From: Brucella rhizosphaerae
Lineage (GTDB): Bacteria > Pseudomonadota > Alphaproteobacteria > Rhizobiales > Rhizobiaceae
Direction of reading: 5' to 3'
Assembly: GCF_002252475.1 (NCBI RefSeq)
Contig: NZ_NNRK01000034.1
Span: 868,001-932,000, forward strand
Length of the DNA: 64,000 bases
Shown here: piece by piece, positions 46,117 to 54,897 of the stretch
Position numbering within the stretch: position 1 is the stretch's first letter
Layout of the letters: the number at the start of each line of letters is the position of its first letter
Translations under genes and position numbers: made by a program
Notes under the pieces: model-generated
What the model saw: only the letters and a program-made list of their open reading frames with translations
Told to the model about the DNA's origin: nothing
Databases searched by the model: none

Positions 46117-46167
46117 GATGGCCCGGAGCGAATGAGATTGTTCTCATGCGTTCCGGGCCATTATTTT
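46117..46167 (+). terminator. Intrinsic terminator of mucR
   Basis: A 10-bp arm ATGGCCCGGA (46118-46127) pairs with TCCGGGCCAT (46152-46161), extended inside by ATGAGA/TCTCAT, and is followed by TTATTTT. Confidence 0.88.
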
Positions 46168-46173
46168 AAGTTT

Positions 46174-46277
46174 AGAGCATATCCCGAAAAGTGGGAACCG
46201 GTTTTCGGAAAAAGATGTGCGTAAAAACAAAAAGATAGAGCATCTCTAATGATTTAACTTAGCCCAGAACTGCTCTA
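46174..46277. repeat. Dispersed intergenic repeat, subtype B, copy 4 (full length)
   Basis: It begins agagcatatcccgaaaagtg with TTTTCGG and gatgtgcgtaaaaacaaa following, and ends in tgctct, inverse to agagca. It lies between the mucR terminator and the end of the convergent gene. Confidence 0.75.
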
Positions 46278-46278
46278 G

Positions 46279-46581
46279 TTATTTTGCTGGCATGCGCCGC
46301 ATATTTCCTCCACCGAGACGATCAAATGCCTGCTTTAGGGCGATATGGCGGTTGAGATCATAGCTCCAGTGACTATTGACGCCTTTTAGGCGCTCGCGTT
46401 CAATCAGACGGCTGAGTTTGGTCTGTGCCTGCACGCGCTCTGCTGCCGATGCGTTTAGCAGCTGATCGATATCGATCCCGGCTATGATTTGCAGTGCCAC
46501 ACGCTGCATTGCGCACATATGTTCTTCTTTTCGAGCAGCAATAAAATTTACGCTCGCTTGCTTCAGTGCAACTTCAATCAT
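46279..46581 (-). CDS. Hypothetical protein
   Basis: The frame is open to a GTG at 46629, but the ATG at 46581 has GAGG six bases ahead and gives 100 residues. The protein is helical and basic with no signal peptide or membrane part (IEVALKQASVNFIAARKEEHM, then AAERVQAQTKLSRLIERERLKG). It lies at the end of a repeat and is divergent from the DnaA-like gene. I do not recognise it. Confidence 0.6.
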   Translation of the reverse strand: MIEVALKQASVNFIAARKEEHMCAMQRVALQIIAGIDIDQLLNASAAERVQAQTKLSRLIERERLKGVNSHWSYDLNRHIALKQAFDRLGGGNMRRMPAK

Positions 46582-46767
46582 TTTGATCCTCATCAGTTCA
46601 TGGCTGGTTCTGATGACAGGATCGCTCACATTCGAGCTTGTTGGATAAAATTCCTATTAAATATAATTGCAGTGGATATCTGCCCCAATACGCGTTGTAA
46701 AAAACTTATCCCCGCTTGCAATTTCCTCACTATAAGAAGATATTCCTATTACGGTGAGGAAAGATGA

Positions 46768-47220
46768 ATGTCTTTGGAACTAACAGATATCATCCATACC
46801 CGGGCTGAGGCTCTTGAGGTTTTAAAGGTGATCGCAGCGCGACACGGGCGGGTACTCAGGATTGACAATTCTGGTCCTGCGCTGGGGCGAAGACGTCAAG
46901 AAAAAAGCGTGGAACTCTGCGATGCTCTGATCGATCTGTTGTCCGCATATTTTGCGGTTAGCGGTACAGAACTACGTTCACCCTTGCGATGCAGAAGGGA
47001 GGTGGCGCAAGTCAGACAGTTGGGGATGTATCTTGCGCACACGTCGTTCGGAATGGTGATGAGCGAAGTAGCTGTCGGGTTTGCGCGTGATCGAACCACA
47101 GTCATGTATGCCTGTCATCTCGTAGAGGACCGGCGCGATGACGACGATTTCGATGCTGTTGTTGCCAGGCTTGAAAAATTGGTCAGTTTGGGATTCTCGG
47201 CATGGAGGATTGCGGCATGA
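46768..47220 (+). CDS. Stand-alone DnaA domain IV-like protein
   Basis: The 150-residue protein has at about residues 76-125 the pattern REVAQVRQLGMYLAHTSFGMVMSEVAVGFARDRTTVMYACHLVEDRRDD. It matches the DNA-binding domain IV of DnaA (canonical R-Q-x-A-M-Y-L...E-I-G-x-x-F-G-x-R-D-H-T-T-V-x-H-A), with HTT changed to RTT. There is no AAA+ ATPase domain, so it cannot act as an initiator itself. It might bind DnaA boxes or related sites and regulate replication or transcription. The ATG at 46768 has GTGAGGAAAG before it. It overlaps the next gene by four bases. Confidence 0.8.
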   Translation: MSLELTDIIHTRAEALEVLKVIAARHGRVLRIDNSGPALGRRRQEKSVELCDALIDLLSAYFAVSGTELRSPLRCRREVAQVRQLGMYLAHTSFGMVMSEVAVGFARDRTTVMYACHLVEDRRDDDDFDAVVARLEKLVSLGFSAWRIAA

Positions 47221-47999
47221 GTGATGTGTTTTCAGCTGCTGAAACAAGAATCCTTCGCTTTCTGAGACAGGGCGGATGTGACATTCAGGATTCTGTACGC
47301 GAAACGCACGTACTGCTCGTGGGAGAACAGGGGACCATTGCCGCAACGCGCGCAGAGCTGGACGCCATGCAGAAACGCGGCATTCTGCTTTGCGAAGCGC
47401 AGCGACTGGTGGTTGCTGGCCGCGCCCGAAAGGCTGCAACTAAAAATGTGAGAACTGCGCGAAAGACTGAAACGATAGAGTTTGAGCACGGTGAAAAGAT
47501 CGAAATCAATCCATCTGAATCTCCTCTCGCCAAGCTTTATCGTTTGCGCAATGGCGACGGTAGCAGCTTCATTTCTGACGATGAGTTTCGCGCAGGGGAG
47601 CGGTTACGTGCCGATTTTACTCGCGGTTCGATGATGCCATCGATTTCAGCGCGCTGGGATGTCGGTGTCGGCAACTCCACGCGTTCGGGGCCAGGGGGAA
47701 TGGCGGAACTTACCGATATTGCGCTTGCAAGCCGGATGCGGGTAGAGCGCGCGCTGGAAAATGTTGGACCCGAATTGAGCGGTGTCCTGATCGATGTGTG
47801 TTGCTTTCTGAAAGGACTTGAGACTGTTGAGCGGGAACGTCAATGGCCGGTTCGTTCGGGGAAGATGTTGCTCAAGACTGGCCTGGCGATGCTGCACAGG
47901 CATTATAATCCACCGCAGGAAAAGGAACGTCGATCTCCCGCCGTTCTTCATTGGGGAGCGAGCGACTATCGTCCAACTGCTTATCCCGGCCAAGGCTGA
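47217..47999 (+). CDS. DUF6456-family protein
   Basis: The 260-residue protein starts at the ATG at 47217, which overlaps the stop of the DnaA-like gene (ATGA). The C-terminal half has SPLAKLYRLRNGDGSSFISDDEFRAGERLRADFTRGSMMPSISARWD near residues 104-150 and LIDVCCFLKGLETVERERQWPVRSGKMLLKTGLAMLHRHY near 192-232, which is the DUF6456 pattern of Rhizobiales. The N-terminal 70 residues look like a winged-helix fold (TRILRFLRQGGCDI, AELDAMQKRGILLCEAQRLVV). A DNA-related role together with the preceding gene is plausible. Confidence 0.8.
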   Translation: MSDVFSAAETRILRFLRQGGCDIQDSVRETHVLLVGEQGTIAATRAELDAMQKRGILLCEAQRLVVAGRARKAATKNVRTARKTETIEFEHGEKIEINPSESPLAKLYRLRNGDGSSFISDDEFRAGERLRADFTRGSMMPSISARWDVGVGNSTRSGPGGMAELTDIALASRMRVERALENVGPELSGVLIDVCCFLKGLETVERERQWPVRSGKMLLKTGLAMLHRHYNPPQEKERRSPAVLHWGASDYRPTAYPGQG

Positions 48000-48074
48000 A
48001 ACAGGATGCGCGGATTGACTGCATTGACCTGATCAACAGTTTGAACAACAAAGCATTCAAAAACGGGGGTAAGA

Positions 48075-49367
48075 ATGCAAAACGGTCGGCAAAATCTCGA
48101 AAAAGTTCTGTCAATTCTGAAGGCGCGTACTGGGGATGAGCGGACCTTCAGTATGGTCTATGCGGATGGGGCACGTGCTGAGGCTGATGCATCAGACAAG
48201 CGATTGAGAGAAGGGCGTTCACTCGGTCCGCTCGATGGACGAATTGTTTCAATCAAGGATTTGTTTGATGTGAAAGGGGAGCCGACATTGGCGGGGTCCG
48301 TCATTCGTAAAACGGCTTCCCCAGTCAAAAGTGATGCAGTCATCGTGCAGAGGCTGAGAGATGCTGGCGCAGTCATTGTCGGAAAGACGCATATGACTGA
48401 ATTTGCTTTTACTGCGGTCGGATTGAATCCGCATTATGGTGTACCGGGTAATACGTTTGATTCAAGCAGGGTCCCCGGCGGTTCTTCCTCTGGAGCTGCG
48501 GTTTCTGCGGCTGAAGGCACCTGCGAGATCGCTATCGGTTCCGATACTGGTGGCTCGGTTCGCATCCCTGCGGCTCTGAATGGCTTGGTAGGATTTAAAC
48601 CCACAGCTAGCCGTATTCCGCTGGATGGTGCTTTTCCACTCACGCCTGCGCTTGATTCAATCGGGCCGCTCGCAAAAACGGTCGCTGAATGTTTTCTCGC
48701 GGATGCTGTCATGGCTGGCGAAGCCCCCATCTTACCAACCGCCACGACGCTAAGTGAGCTGACCATAGGATTGCCCAAAGGCTTACTTTTATCTGAGATC
48801 AGTCCCGAAGTGGCGCTTGCGTTCAACTCAGCCATCTCGGCTCTGGGGAGTGCTGGTGTGCGGATCGTCGAGCTGGAGCTGGACGATCTGATTCTTCAAC
48901 TGCGCGATGCAACGCGTATTGGTTCTATCGTTGGCATCGCCGCCAGTCGTATTCACGCTGACACATGGCTTAAGGATCCTGATGCCAACGTCGATGGCAG
49001 GGTAAAACACACGCTTGTAAAGCGATTGAGCGTCCCGGACGAAGACTTTGCTGCGTTGATGCAAACGAGAACAAGGCTCGTATATGAAATGGAACAACGA
49101 CTTGCTGGCGTTGATTTTTTTGTGACGCCGACCACACCGATTGTTGCGCCAACGATTGCATCCGTCAGTGATGATCCGGACGAATATGATCGTGTTGAAG
49201 GTCTTTTGTTACGCAATACGCAGATCGCCAATCAGTTCGATCTTTGTAGCATAACGCTGCCGCTGCCAGTTACTGGAATGCCGGTTGGTCTGATGATGAC
49301 CGCGCGCAATGGCACCGACAGGCAATTGCTGTCAGCGGCACTTTCGGTAGAGCGTTTGTTAAGCTGA
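48075..49367 (+). CDS. Amidase-signature family enzyme
   Basis: The 430-residue protein has the catalytic lysine in IVSIKDLFDV near residue 61, the cis-serine in PGGSSSGAAVSAAEG near 136, and the nucleophile serine in GSDTGGSVRIPA near 160. This is the Ser-cisSer-Lys triad of the amidase-signature family, which includes GatA and many amidohydrolases. No GatB or GatC gene is adjacent and the length is short for GatA, so a catabolic amidase is more likely. Its last nine bases overlap the convergent sufE gene. Confidence 0.9.
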   Translation: MQNGRQNLEKVLSILKARTGDERTFSMVYADGARAEADASDKRLREGRSLGPLDGRIVSIKDLFDVKGEPTLAGSVIRKTASPVKSDAVIVQRLRDAGAVIVGKTHMTEFAFTAVGLNPHYGVPGNTFDSSRVPGGSSSGAAVSAAEGTCEIAIGSDTGGSVRIPAALNGLVGFKPTASRIPLDGAFPLTPALDSIGPLAKTVAECFLADAVMAGEAPILPTATTLSELTIGLPKGLLLSEISPEVALAFNSAISALGSAGVRIVELELDDLILQLRDATRIGSIVGIAASRIHADTWLKDPDANVDGRVKHTLVKRLSVPDEDFAALMQTRTRLVYEMEQRLAGVDFFVTPTTPIVAPTIASVSDDPDEYDRVEGLLLRNTQIANQFDLCSITLPLPVTGMPVGLMMTARNGTDRQLLSAALSVERLLS

Positions 49368-49784
49368 AACCCTCAGCGCTTCGGCATCACGGCGGATACG
49401 CGCTACCATTGAACGCAAACCATTGGAGCGTTGCGGTGTAAGGTGCTCATCAAGTCCCAGCTTTTTGAGCACTTCTTCCGGATCAGAGGCAACGATTTCT
49501 GAAGCCTTACGGCCCGAATAGAAGGCGAGCACAATCGCGACAAGACCGCGCACGATGTGCGCATCGGAATCACCCAGAAATTCAATAACTGGGTCATTTC
49601 CTTCGTGTGGAATAGTTTTGAGCCACACCTGGCTGACACAGCCTTGCACTTTGTGCGCTGCATCTCGGGCATCGTCGGGATAGGCTGGTAATTCTTTGCC
49701 GAGATCAATCACATAGCGATAGCGGTCTTCCCAATCGTCGAGAAATTCGAAGTCGGAGATGATGCTGTCTATAGTGGTGGTCAT
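49359..49784 (-). CDS. sufE: Cysteine desulfuration protein SufE
   Basis: The 141-residue protein from the ATG at 49784 has the sulfur-accepting cysteine in KVQGCVSQVWL near residue 49, the family's key residue, and the C-terminal LTPQRSNGLRSMVARIR helix. It takes persulfide from the SufS desulfurase and passes it to Fe-S assembly. The frame is open to 49841 but the extension has no matching features. The other suf genes are not in the window; SufE is often separate in Rhizobiales. Confidence 0.94.
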   Translation of the reverse strand: MTTTIDSIISDFEFLDDWEDRYRYVIDLGKELPAYPDDARDAAHKVQGCVSQVWLKTIPHEGNDPVIEFLGDSDAHIVRGLVAIVLAFYSGRKASEIVASDPEEVLKKLGLDEHLTPQRSNGLRSMVARIRRDAEALRVSA

Positions 49785-49857
49785 GATACTCGCCCGGAAT
49801 ACGTATGGTATATGCGGCCTATATAGGGACAAAAGCCGCAAACGTCACGGAAAATTG

Positions 49858-50328
49858 TTAGTGCTTTGCAGGAACTGCGCCCGTTGGCGAATGATCGAGC
49901 GCCCGTAGCGCCTCTGCACGCGGAGTAGGAATCGGTACCGACTGCAATGAGCTGTGTGTTGGGTCTGCTGGCAGTGCCTGTTTGGCAACAACGGGGGTGT
50001 CCGGGGTAGGAGCCTGTTGTTTCGTACCGAAACGATCGCTTAGATATTCCAGTATGCCACCGCTACGCTCAAGCATTCCACTTGCAGCACTGGAAATAAA
50101 TGATGTTCCGTTTTCGCAGAATGCAGGGTTGTTGACGCAGAGCTTGCCGATTTCCAATGCCGTTTTGCCATTTGCAAGTAACTGATCAACGGAGCCGGGC
50201 TCCGCCTTGGCCTGCACCGTGGACGCATTTTTTGTCGATGTGTTCTCTGATTCCGCAGGAAAGAAGTGCGGCATTACCATGAATGCCAACGAGAGCCAGA
50301 TTGCGGACTTGATGAGAAAACGGATCAT
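49858..50328 (-). CDS. DUF5330-family membrane-anchored protein
   Basis: The 156-residue protein begins MIRFLIKSAIWLSLAFMVMPHFFP, a membrane helix or signal anchor that marks DUF5330 of Rhizobiales. The part at residues 50-95 has two cysteines (KLCVNNPAFCENG) in VDQLLANGKTALEIGK. The C-terminal third is proline-rich and low in complexity. The function is not known. It lies 73 bases upstream of sufE on the same strand. Confidence 0.8.
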   Translation of the reverse strand: MIRFLIKSAIWLSLAFMVMPHFFPAESENTSTKNASTVQAKAEPGSVDQLLANGKTALEIGKLCVNNPAFCENGTSFISSAASGMLERSGGILEYLSDRFGTKQQAPTPDTPVVAKQALPADPTHSSLQSVPIPTPRAEALRALDHSPTGAVPAKH

Positions 50329-50634
50329 TACGCTCGGGGTTTGTTGGCCGGAATTGTTCGGCTTATTCTGCTCTCAATTTGAAAAGATTCCGTAACCAAG
50401 GGATTTGAGCCTGTTCGGGCTGGTTTTGACGGCTGCAAGCCAAACGCCAACGCGTCGATATCCACCTTCTGTTTACCATAGTGGGAAAACTCGGGCTTCG
50501 AACTGTCAGATTTTGCACTGATACGTTCAACGTGGCTTCGTTTTATCGTTTCTTTAAAGCCTCACCTGCAATTCTAGCGTCAACAGGCAATCCCTGATGG
50601 ATAAGCCGAGCGAGTATTGAGTGAGTAAGGCAAG
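50329..50634. other. Divergent intergenic region before the histidine kinase gene
   Basis: No gene or repeat is visible in these 306 bases. It must hold the promoters of the DUF5330 gene and of the kinase. I see no full CtrA box. Confidence 0.4.
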
Positions 50635-52485
50635 TTGAACGCCATTCTTTTGAAAGCAGCACAGACCGTAGGCACGCAGGTGCAGGCGCTTGCGCGTTTT
50701 CATGAACGTTTTTGCCAGCGCTGGACTGAGCAGTCGGATGTTTCGGCGATTCATGTTGTCGGCTCGTTCATGCTTGTTCCTGTCCTCCTGTTTGCAGCCG
50801 TACTCGCGTCCGAAGTGACAACTGGTTTTGTAGCACTTGCAGTGCTCGCCGCCAGCTTTGCCGGTGTTGCTATGATTTTCTGCGCTTTGAGCCTCATGGG
50901 CTTAAGCGCTACTGTTCTTGGAACGCTGAACTTCGCGATCTATGGCGCGGGTCTTGCTGCGATTGGGATGTTTGTACATTCCAGCAATATCGCGCTTTGT
51001 ATGATGGCAGTATGCTTGCCGCTGGAGGTCTGGTTCGTAAGCCGCAAGCCTTTCGCAACGATCGCAGGTGTGGCGGTAGCAGTCTGTGTTCTGAGTGTTT
51101 TTGCACTGACAAGTGGCATTGCAGTTGCTGGCGGATCATTGGCGTCACTCCTCGTCACGATAGTTTATATGGCGAGCCTTCTTGCTCGTAGCTTCACGAT
51201 CAAAAGTGTCGCTGCAGAGAAGCCACTTGCGAAGCAAAAACCCGTCGTCGCTAAGGGCGATGTCCAGCTTTCTATGGATATTGAAGGTGTCATCTCCGAA
51301 ATTGACGCACAGTCGGCAACACTTCTGGGTGTAGAGCCCAGAATGTTTGAGGGCGCTGCTTTGATCGACCGCGTGCATGTGGCTGATCGGGTGGAGTATC
51401 TGTCGCTTCTCGCAGATTTGCGTTCGGGTCACACAGCACGCACGGCAGATATACGCCTGCGAACGCTGGAAAGCGGCAATCCGGTTTTTCTTGCTTTCCG
51501 CATGGAAGGCGCGGCTGCCAATGGCGTGATTACACTGGTTGGACGCTCGCTTGAGGGTGAGCAAAAGCTGATCGAAGAGATCAATGCGCTGAAAGCGCAA
51601 CTTGAAGCCGAGCGCATCGGTAAAGGTCGTCTGCTCGCGACTGTAAGCCATGAATTGCGCACACCGCTGAATTCGATCATCGGCTTCTCGGATATGCTGT
51701 CTCATGAAATGGGTTGTCAGCTTCAGAATGAAAAGCAGCGCGAATATGCGGGTCTCATTCATAAGTCGGGCCATTATCTGTTGGAGCTCGTGAATTCTGT
51801 ACTCGATAATTCCCGGCTTGAAACCGGCACTTATCGCATTGAGCCGCAAAGCTTTAATTTCCGCGACGCGGCCGAAATGTGCGCCGCAGTTATGCTCCCT
51901 CAGGCTGAGAAAAAGGGTCTCGCTCTGTGTCACCGTGTGAATGCGACTGCGGGAGAAGTGGTGGCGGACCGTCGGGCAGTGCAGCAGATTTTGATCAACC
52001 TCTCGGCCAATGCGGTGAAGTTTACGGAGCCTGGCGGTTGCGTCACTATTGATGCGGCTCGCGTTATGGTCGATGGCCGGCTTCAGTTGGAAATCATCGT
52101 TTCGGATACTGGTATTGGTATCGAACCGGAAGATATGCAGCGCATCGGATCGCCATTTGTGCGCGCCGACAATAACTACGCGCGCGCGCAAGAGGGGAGT
52201 GGTCTTGGCCTGTCCGTGGTCAAGGGCTTGGTGGAACTGCACCAAGGCACAATGCAAATCAAAAGCTGCGTGGGTGAAGGAACGGTCGTAACCATCCACT
52301 TGCCAGTGGCAGGTCCGCAAGAACTGTTCGAACAGGATGTTTTGGGAGCAGAAGATCAACAGCAGCTTGGCACGGTGATTGATATGCACCGTCACCAGGG
52401 AGAACGAAATAATGAGTGGCAGAAAGACGAAACCCGGGAACAAAGCCCAGAGCGGATCGATGCGCAAGCCCGCAAAACAGCATAG
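50635..52485 (+). CDS. Membrane sensor histidine kinase (DivJ-like candidate)
   Basis: The 616-residue protein has about six membrane helices at residues 40-180, a PAS-like domain at about 205-310, a HisKA domain with VSHELRTPLNSIIGFSDM and phospho-acceptor H339, and a HATPase domain with NLSANAVKF (N box), SDTGIGIEPEDMQRI (G1) and EGSGLGLSVVKGL (G2). The H-box form and the topology are those of the PleC/DivJ/PdhS group that phosphorylates DivK and thereby controls CtrA. DivJ is the best guess. The start is a rare TTG at 50635, since a stop lies just upstream. The gene's last 74 bases overlap the next gene in another frame. Confidence 0.85.
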   Translation: MNAILLKAAQTVGTQVQALARFHERFCQRWTEQSDVSAIHVVGSFMLVPVLLFAAVLASEVTTGFVALAVLAASFAGVAMIFCALSLMGLSATVLGTLNFAIYGAGLAAIGMFVHSSNIALCMMAVCLPLEVWFVSRKPFATIAGVAVAVCVLSVFALTSGIAVAGGSLASLLVTIVYMASLLARSFTIKSVAAEKPLAKQKPVVAKGDVQLSMDIEGVISEIDAQSATLLGVEPRMFEGAALIDRVHVADRVEYLSLLADLRSGHTARTADIRLRTLESGNPVFLAFRMEGAAANGVITLVGRSLEGEQKLIEEINALKAQLEAERIGKGRLLATVSHELRTPLNSIIGFSDMLSHEMGCQLQNEKQREYAGLIHKSGHYLLELVNSVLDNSRLETGTYRIEPQSFNFRDAAEMCAAVMLPQAEKKGLALCHRVNATAGEVVADRRAVQQILINLSANAVKFTEPGGCVTIDAARVMVDGRLQLEIIVSDTGIGIEPEDMQRIGSPFVRADNNYARAQEGSGLGLSVVKGLVELHQGTMQIKSCVGEGTVVTIHLPVAGPQELFEQDVLGAEDQQQLGTVIDMHRHQGERNNEWQKDETREQSPERIDAQARKTA

Positions 52486-53434
52486 TCTCGGTCGCCGCCT
52501 GCTCAAATTCTTTTTCAGCTCGGCTTCCGCGCTGGCGATTTTTGCCGGCAATTTCATTGTACGTAATCCGGTCTTAACGGGTGGAGCAACGGCATTTGCC
52601 GTGGTGCTGGGCTTCGTTTCGGCCAATGCACTCTGGTATCAGCCCGAAGCGCACAATGCCGTCTTCTTTAAAACCAGGGCAGATTTTGTCTTCAAGGCGA
52701 CGCCACGTTCGGTTCTGCCCGGAACGGCTGCAGCAAACAAATCCGAAGAGTCACCAACAAAAACTACAAGTGCAGAAATGCCTGAGGCGACACCTTTGCA
52801 ACCGCAGTCGGAAGTCGCCGCACTGTCTCCGGATCGGCTACAAGTCACGGGTTCTGTTGACGAAATGCTGCCAGCACTTGCGCCTAACGCTGATATTGAA
52901 ATCGCACGGCTGCAACAAAGACTGGTGACGCTCGGCATCTATCAAGGTGCGGTTGACGGCTTTACCGGCCCGCAGACGCGTGAGGCTATCGAACGCTGGC
53001 AGGCACTACAGAAGAAGGTCGGCGTTCCAGCGCAAAATAGTGCGGCGCAGCCGACAAATGAAGATGACGTGGCCAAGGTGATCGACTTGGCGGTTCCGTC
53101 TCCTCGCCCAGAACCTGCCGTACTGAAAGTTGACGCGACAGCAAAACGCGCGCCTGATCTTGCCTCGTTGGAAAGCAAGCCAGCACAGGAAAAGAAGCAG
53201 CTGGCGATCCAGCCAGCCGTACAGCAGCAAGCGAAGGTTTCCTCACAGGACATCGTGCGCGTACAGGCTGGCCTTAAAGCCTTTGGCAATGAGATGGTGA
53301 GCGTAGACGGTGTGCCGGGTAAATCCACGCAGGATGCTATTCGCGAGTTCCAGAAGTTGTTCAATCTCCGTGTGACCGGCGAAGTCGATGCGGCGCTGAT
53401 TTCCAAAATGCGTGAAATCGGGCTGATCAGCTGA
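52412..53434 (+). CDS. Peptidoglycan-binding-domain membrane protein
   Basis: The 340-residue protein has a basic cytoplasmic start, one or two membrane segments at about 40-75 (NFIVRNPVLTGGATAFAVVLGFVSANALW) and then a periplasmic part. Two PG_binding_1 units are seen: LQQRLVTLGIYQGAVDGFTGPQTREAIERWQ near 170-200 and RVQAGLKAFGNEMVSVDGVPGKSTQDAIREFQKLF near 280-314. The linkers are rich in P, A, S and T. It starts at ATG 52412 with GGGAG before it, overlapping the histidine kinase gene by 74 bases, and may act with it at the envelope. Confidence 0.87.
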   Translation: MSGRKTKPGNKAQSGSMRKPAKQHSLGRRLLKFFFSSASALAIFAGNFIVRNPVLTGGATAFAVVLGFVSANALWYQPEAHNAVFFKTRADFVFKATPRSVLPGTAAANKSEESPTKTTSAEMPEATPLQPQSEVAALSPDRLQVTGSVDEMLPALAPNADIEIARLQQRLVTLGIYQGAVDGFTGPQTREAIERWQALQKKVGVPAQNSAAQPTNEDDVAKVIDLAVPSPRPEPAVLKVDATAKRAPDLASLESKPAQEKKQLAIQPAVQQQAKVSSQDIVRVQAGLKAFGNEMVSVDGVPGKSTQDAIREFQKLFNLRVTGEVDAALISKMREIGLIS

Positions 53435-53447
53435 GGCAGGTTGAACC

Positions 53448-53798
53448 ATGCGTCTGACATCGGATTTCTGGGTTTCTGCATTGATCCGCAGAATACAGGG
53501 CGAGGGCGGATTCGCGTATCTTGCTCGCCGTGGGTCTAAAGAAGCGGGTGCAATCTTCATCAAAGTCAGTTCGCGCTTTGGTACTTGCGATCTCTATTCA
53601 CCGGCCCCACAAACTTTTTATGAAGACAGTACCGATGGGGAACGCATGTTTTTGTGCATCCTCCGCGAAGCGGATGATACCAAAGCAGGCGAGCGGATGG
53701 AGCGTGAAGTCCGCTTCGATCCCGATCTGTGGCTTATTGAGCTGGAAGATGTGGCTGATCCGGCGAGTTTTTTTTCAATTTCACCGGATAGTCTATAG
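53448..53798 (+). CDS. DUF1491-family protein
   Basis: The 116-residue protein begins MRLTSDFWVSALIRRIQGEGGFAYLARRGSKEAGAIFIKV, the DUF1491 start, and ends with RFDPDLWLIELED, also characteristic. There is no known function. It follows the peptidoglycan-binding gene by 13 bases and so is the third gene of the kinase operon. Its end overlaps the convergent DUF2336 gene by six bases. Confidence 0.88.
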   Translation: MRLTSDFWVSALIRRIQGEGGFAYLARRGSKEAGAIFIKVSSRFGTCDLYSPAPQTFYEDSTDGERMFLCILREADDTKAGERMEREVRFDPDLWLIELEDVADPASFFSISPDSL

Positions 53799-54773
53799 GC
53801 TGGAGCGGATCGTTGCAGGGTTTTCATCTGAAGCGGTTGCCATCTCGCGTAGCTTGCTGCGCAGCAGTTTCGACATGTCGTCGGCTTTCCAGCGACGCAC
53901 AAGCATCATGGCTTTCTCGCGGTCGATGGAACGATAAATCTGAATGAATTCGCGTAAACTATGGCGGTCCGCTGCAACAGGACCCAAAACTGCCGACATC
54001 GTCATGAAGCATTCAGAAGCTGATAGCCCAAGCGCTCGCAATGCAATCGGCAGATGCGATTCCGGCCATTGACCGATGATGCTATCAGAACGCTCAAACG
54101 ATACGTCCAGCGAGTCAGCCAGTGCTGTTCGGAAAATCTGATCGTCGATCAAAAGTGCCGTATCGATAAGATGTTCGGGGCCGGAAAGTGCACTTGTGCC
54201 AAAAAATGACGTGCCTTGAGATGACGCATCATTCGGGTTTTCATTGCTGCTTAAATCTGCCGATGCTTTGGGCCTGTCGGTTTCAAGACCGGCAAGATTT
54301 TCCTGCAATGTTAATAAGCGATCAATCGCCGGATCGGTAAAACTGCGCAGGACGCTTTTTAACATCGGGTCATCAGATTGCCTGCGAGCAATTGCGCGGG
54401 CGTGCACAAGACCGTTCTTACCGATAATGTCGACAAGATCTTCTGACCGCAGGACAGGCGAGCGCAGAAGAATCGGTGCGGAAATTTCCACAGGTTCGTT
54501 TGCGAGTGACAGCACGAGACGGCGCGGTGCGTCTTCTATCTGAGCAAGCGCATGTGCGGCTTGTCGTTTGCCGCGAATGGTGGCGCGTTCAAGAAGAGGG
54601 AATGTCAGGTCTTCGAGCTGATGAGTTTCCTGGCGTCCAGGGCGTGTGATCGAGGCAAACGCAGCTATTGCAGCGACCAGGAGGTCGTCTGCCTTGCTGC
54701 CATCAGCTCTTGATTTTGATTGGCTCCGATTACCTGAAATTTCTTCCAGGACGCGGAACTGATCGTTTGTCAC
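53793..54773 (-). CDS. DUF2336-family protein
   Basis: The 326-residue protein is alpha-helical, made of repeated units like LEDLTFPLLERATIRGKRQAAHALAQIEDAPRRLVLSLANEPVEISAPILLRSPVLRSEDLVDII, the HEAT-like DUF2336 pattern of Alphaproteobacteria. It is followed by a polar linker at about 175-205 (SADLSSNENPNDASSQGTS), and a helical end with ALGLSASECFMTMSAV. The start is GTG at 54773. The function is unknown; such proteins are often linked to two-component systems. Confidence 0.82.
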   Translation of the reverse strand: MTNDQFRVLEEISGNRSQSKSRADGSKADDLLVAAIAAFASITRPGRQETHQLEDLTFPLLERATIRGKRQAAHALAQIEDAPRRLVLSLANEPVEISAPILLRSPVLRSEDLVDIIGKNGLVHARAIARRQSDDPMLKSVLRSFTDPAIDRLLTLQENLAGLETDRPKASADLSSNENPNDASSQGTSFFGTSALSGPEHLIDTALLIDDQIFRTALADSLDVSFERSDSIIGQWPESHLPIALRALGLSASECFMTMSAVLGPVAADRHSLREFIQIYRSIDREKAMMLVRRWKADDMSKLLRSKLREMATASDENPATIRSSL

Positions 54774-54897
54774 GCAAGGTACTCCGGTAGGCTAAAACTA
54801 TTAACGCGGCCTGCCGCATGTCGGCAGATTGGATAATAGGTATGAAGCCTTAGCAACTCATTAACCGTGAGTAAGAAAGCGTCTATTTTGCAGGTAG

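Noticed and set aside
51145-52626. 493-codon open frame on the minus strand over the histidine kinase gene
   Set aside because: It is the antisense shadow of a gene with clear kinase motifs. The translated product has no recognisable domain and its start lies inside the peptidoglycan-binding gene.
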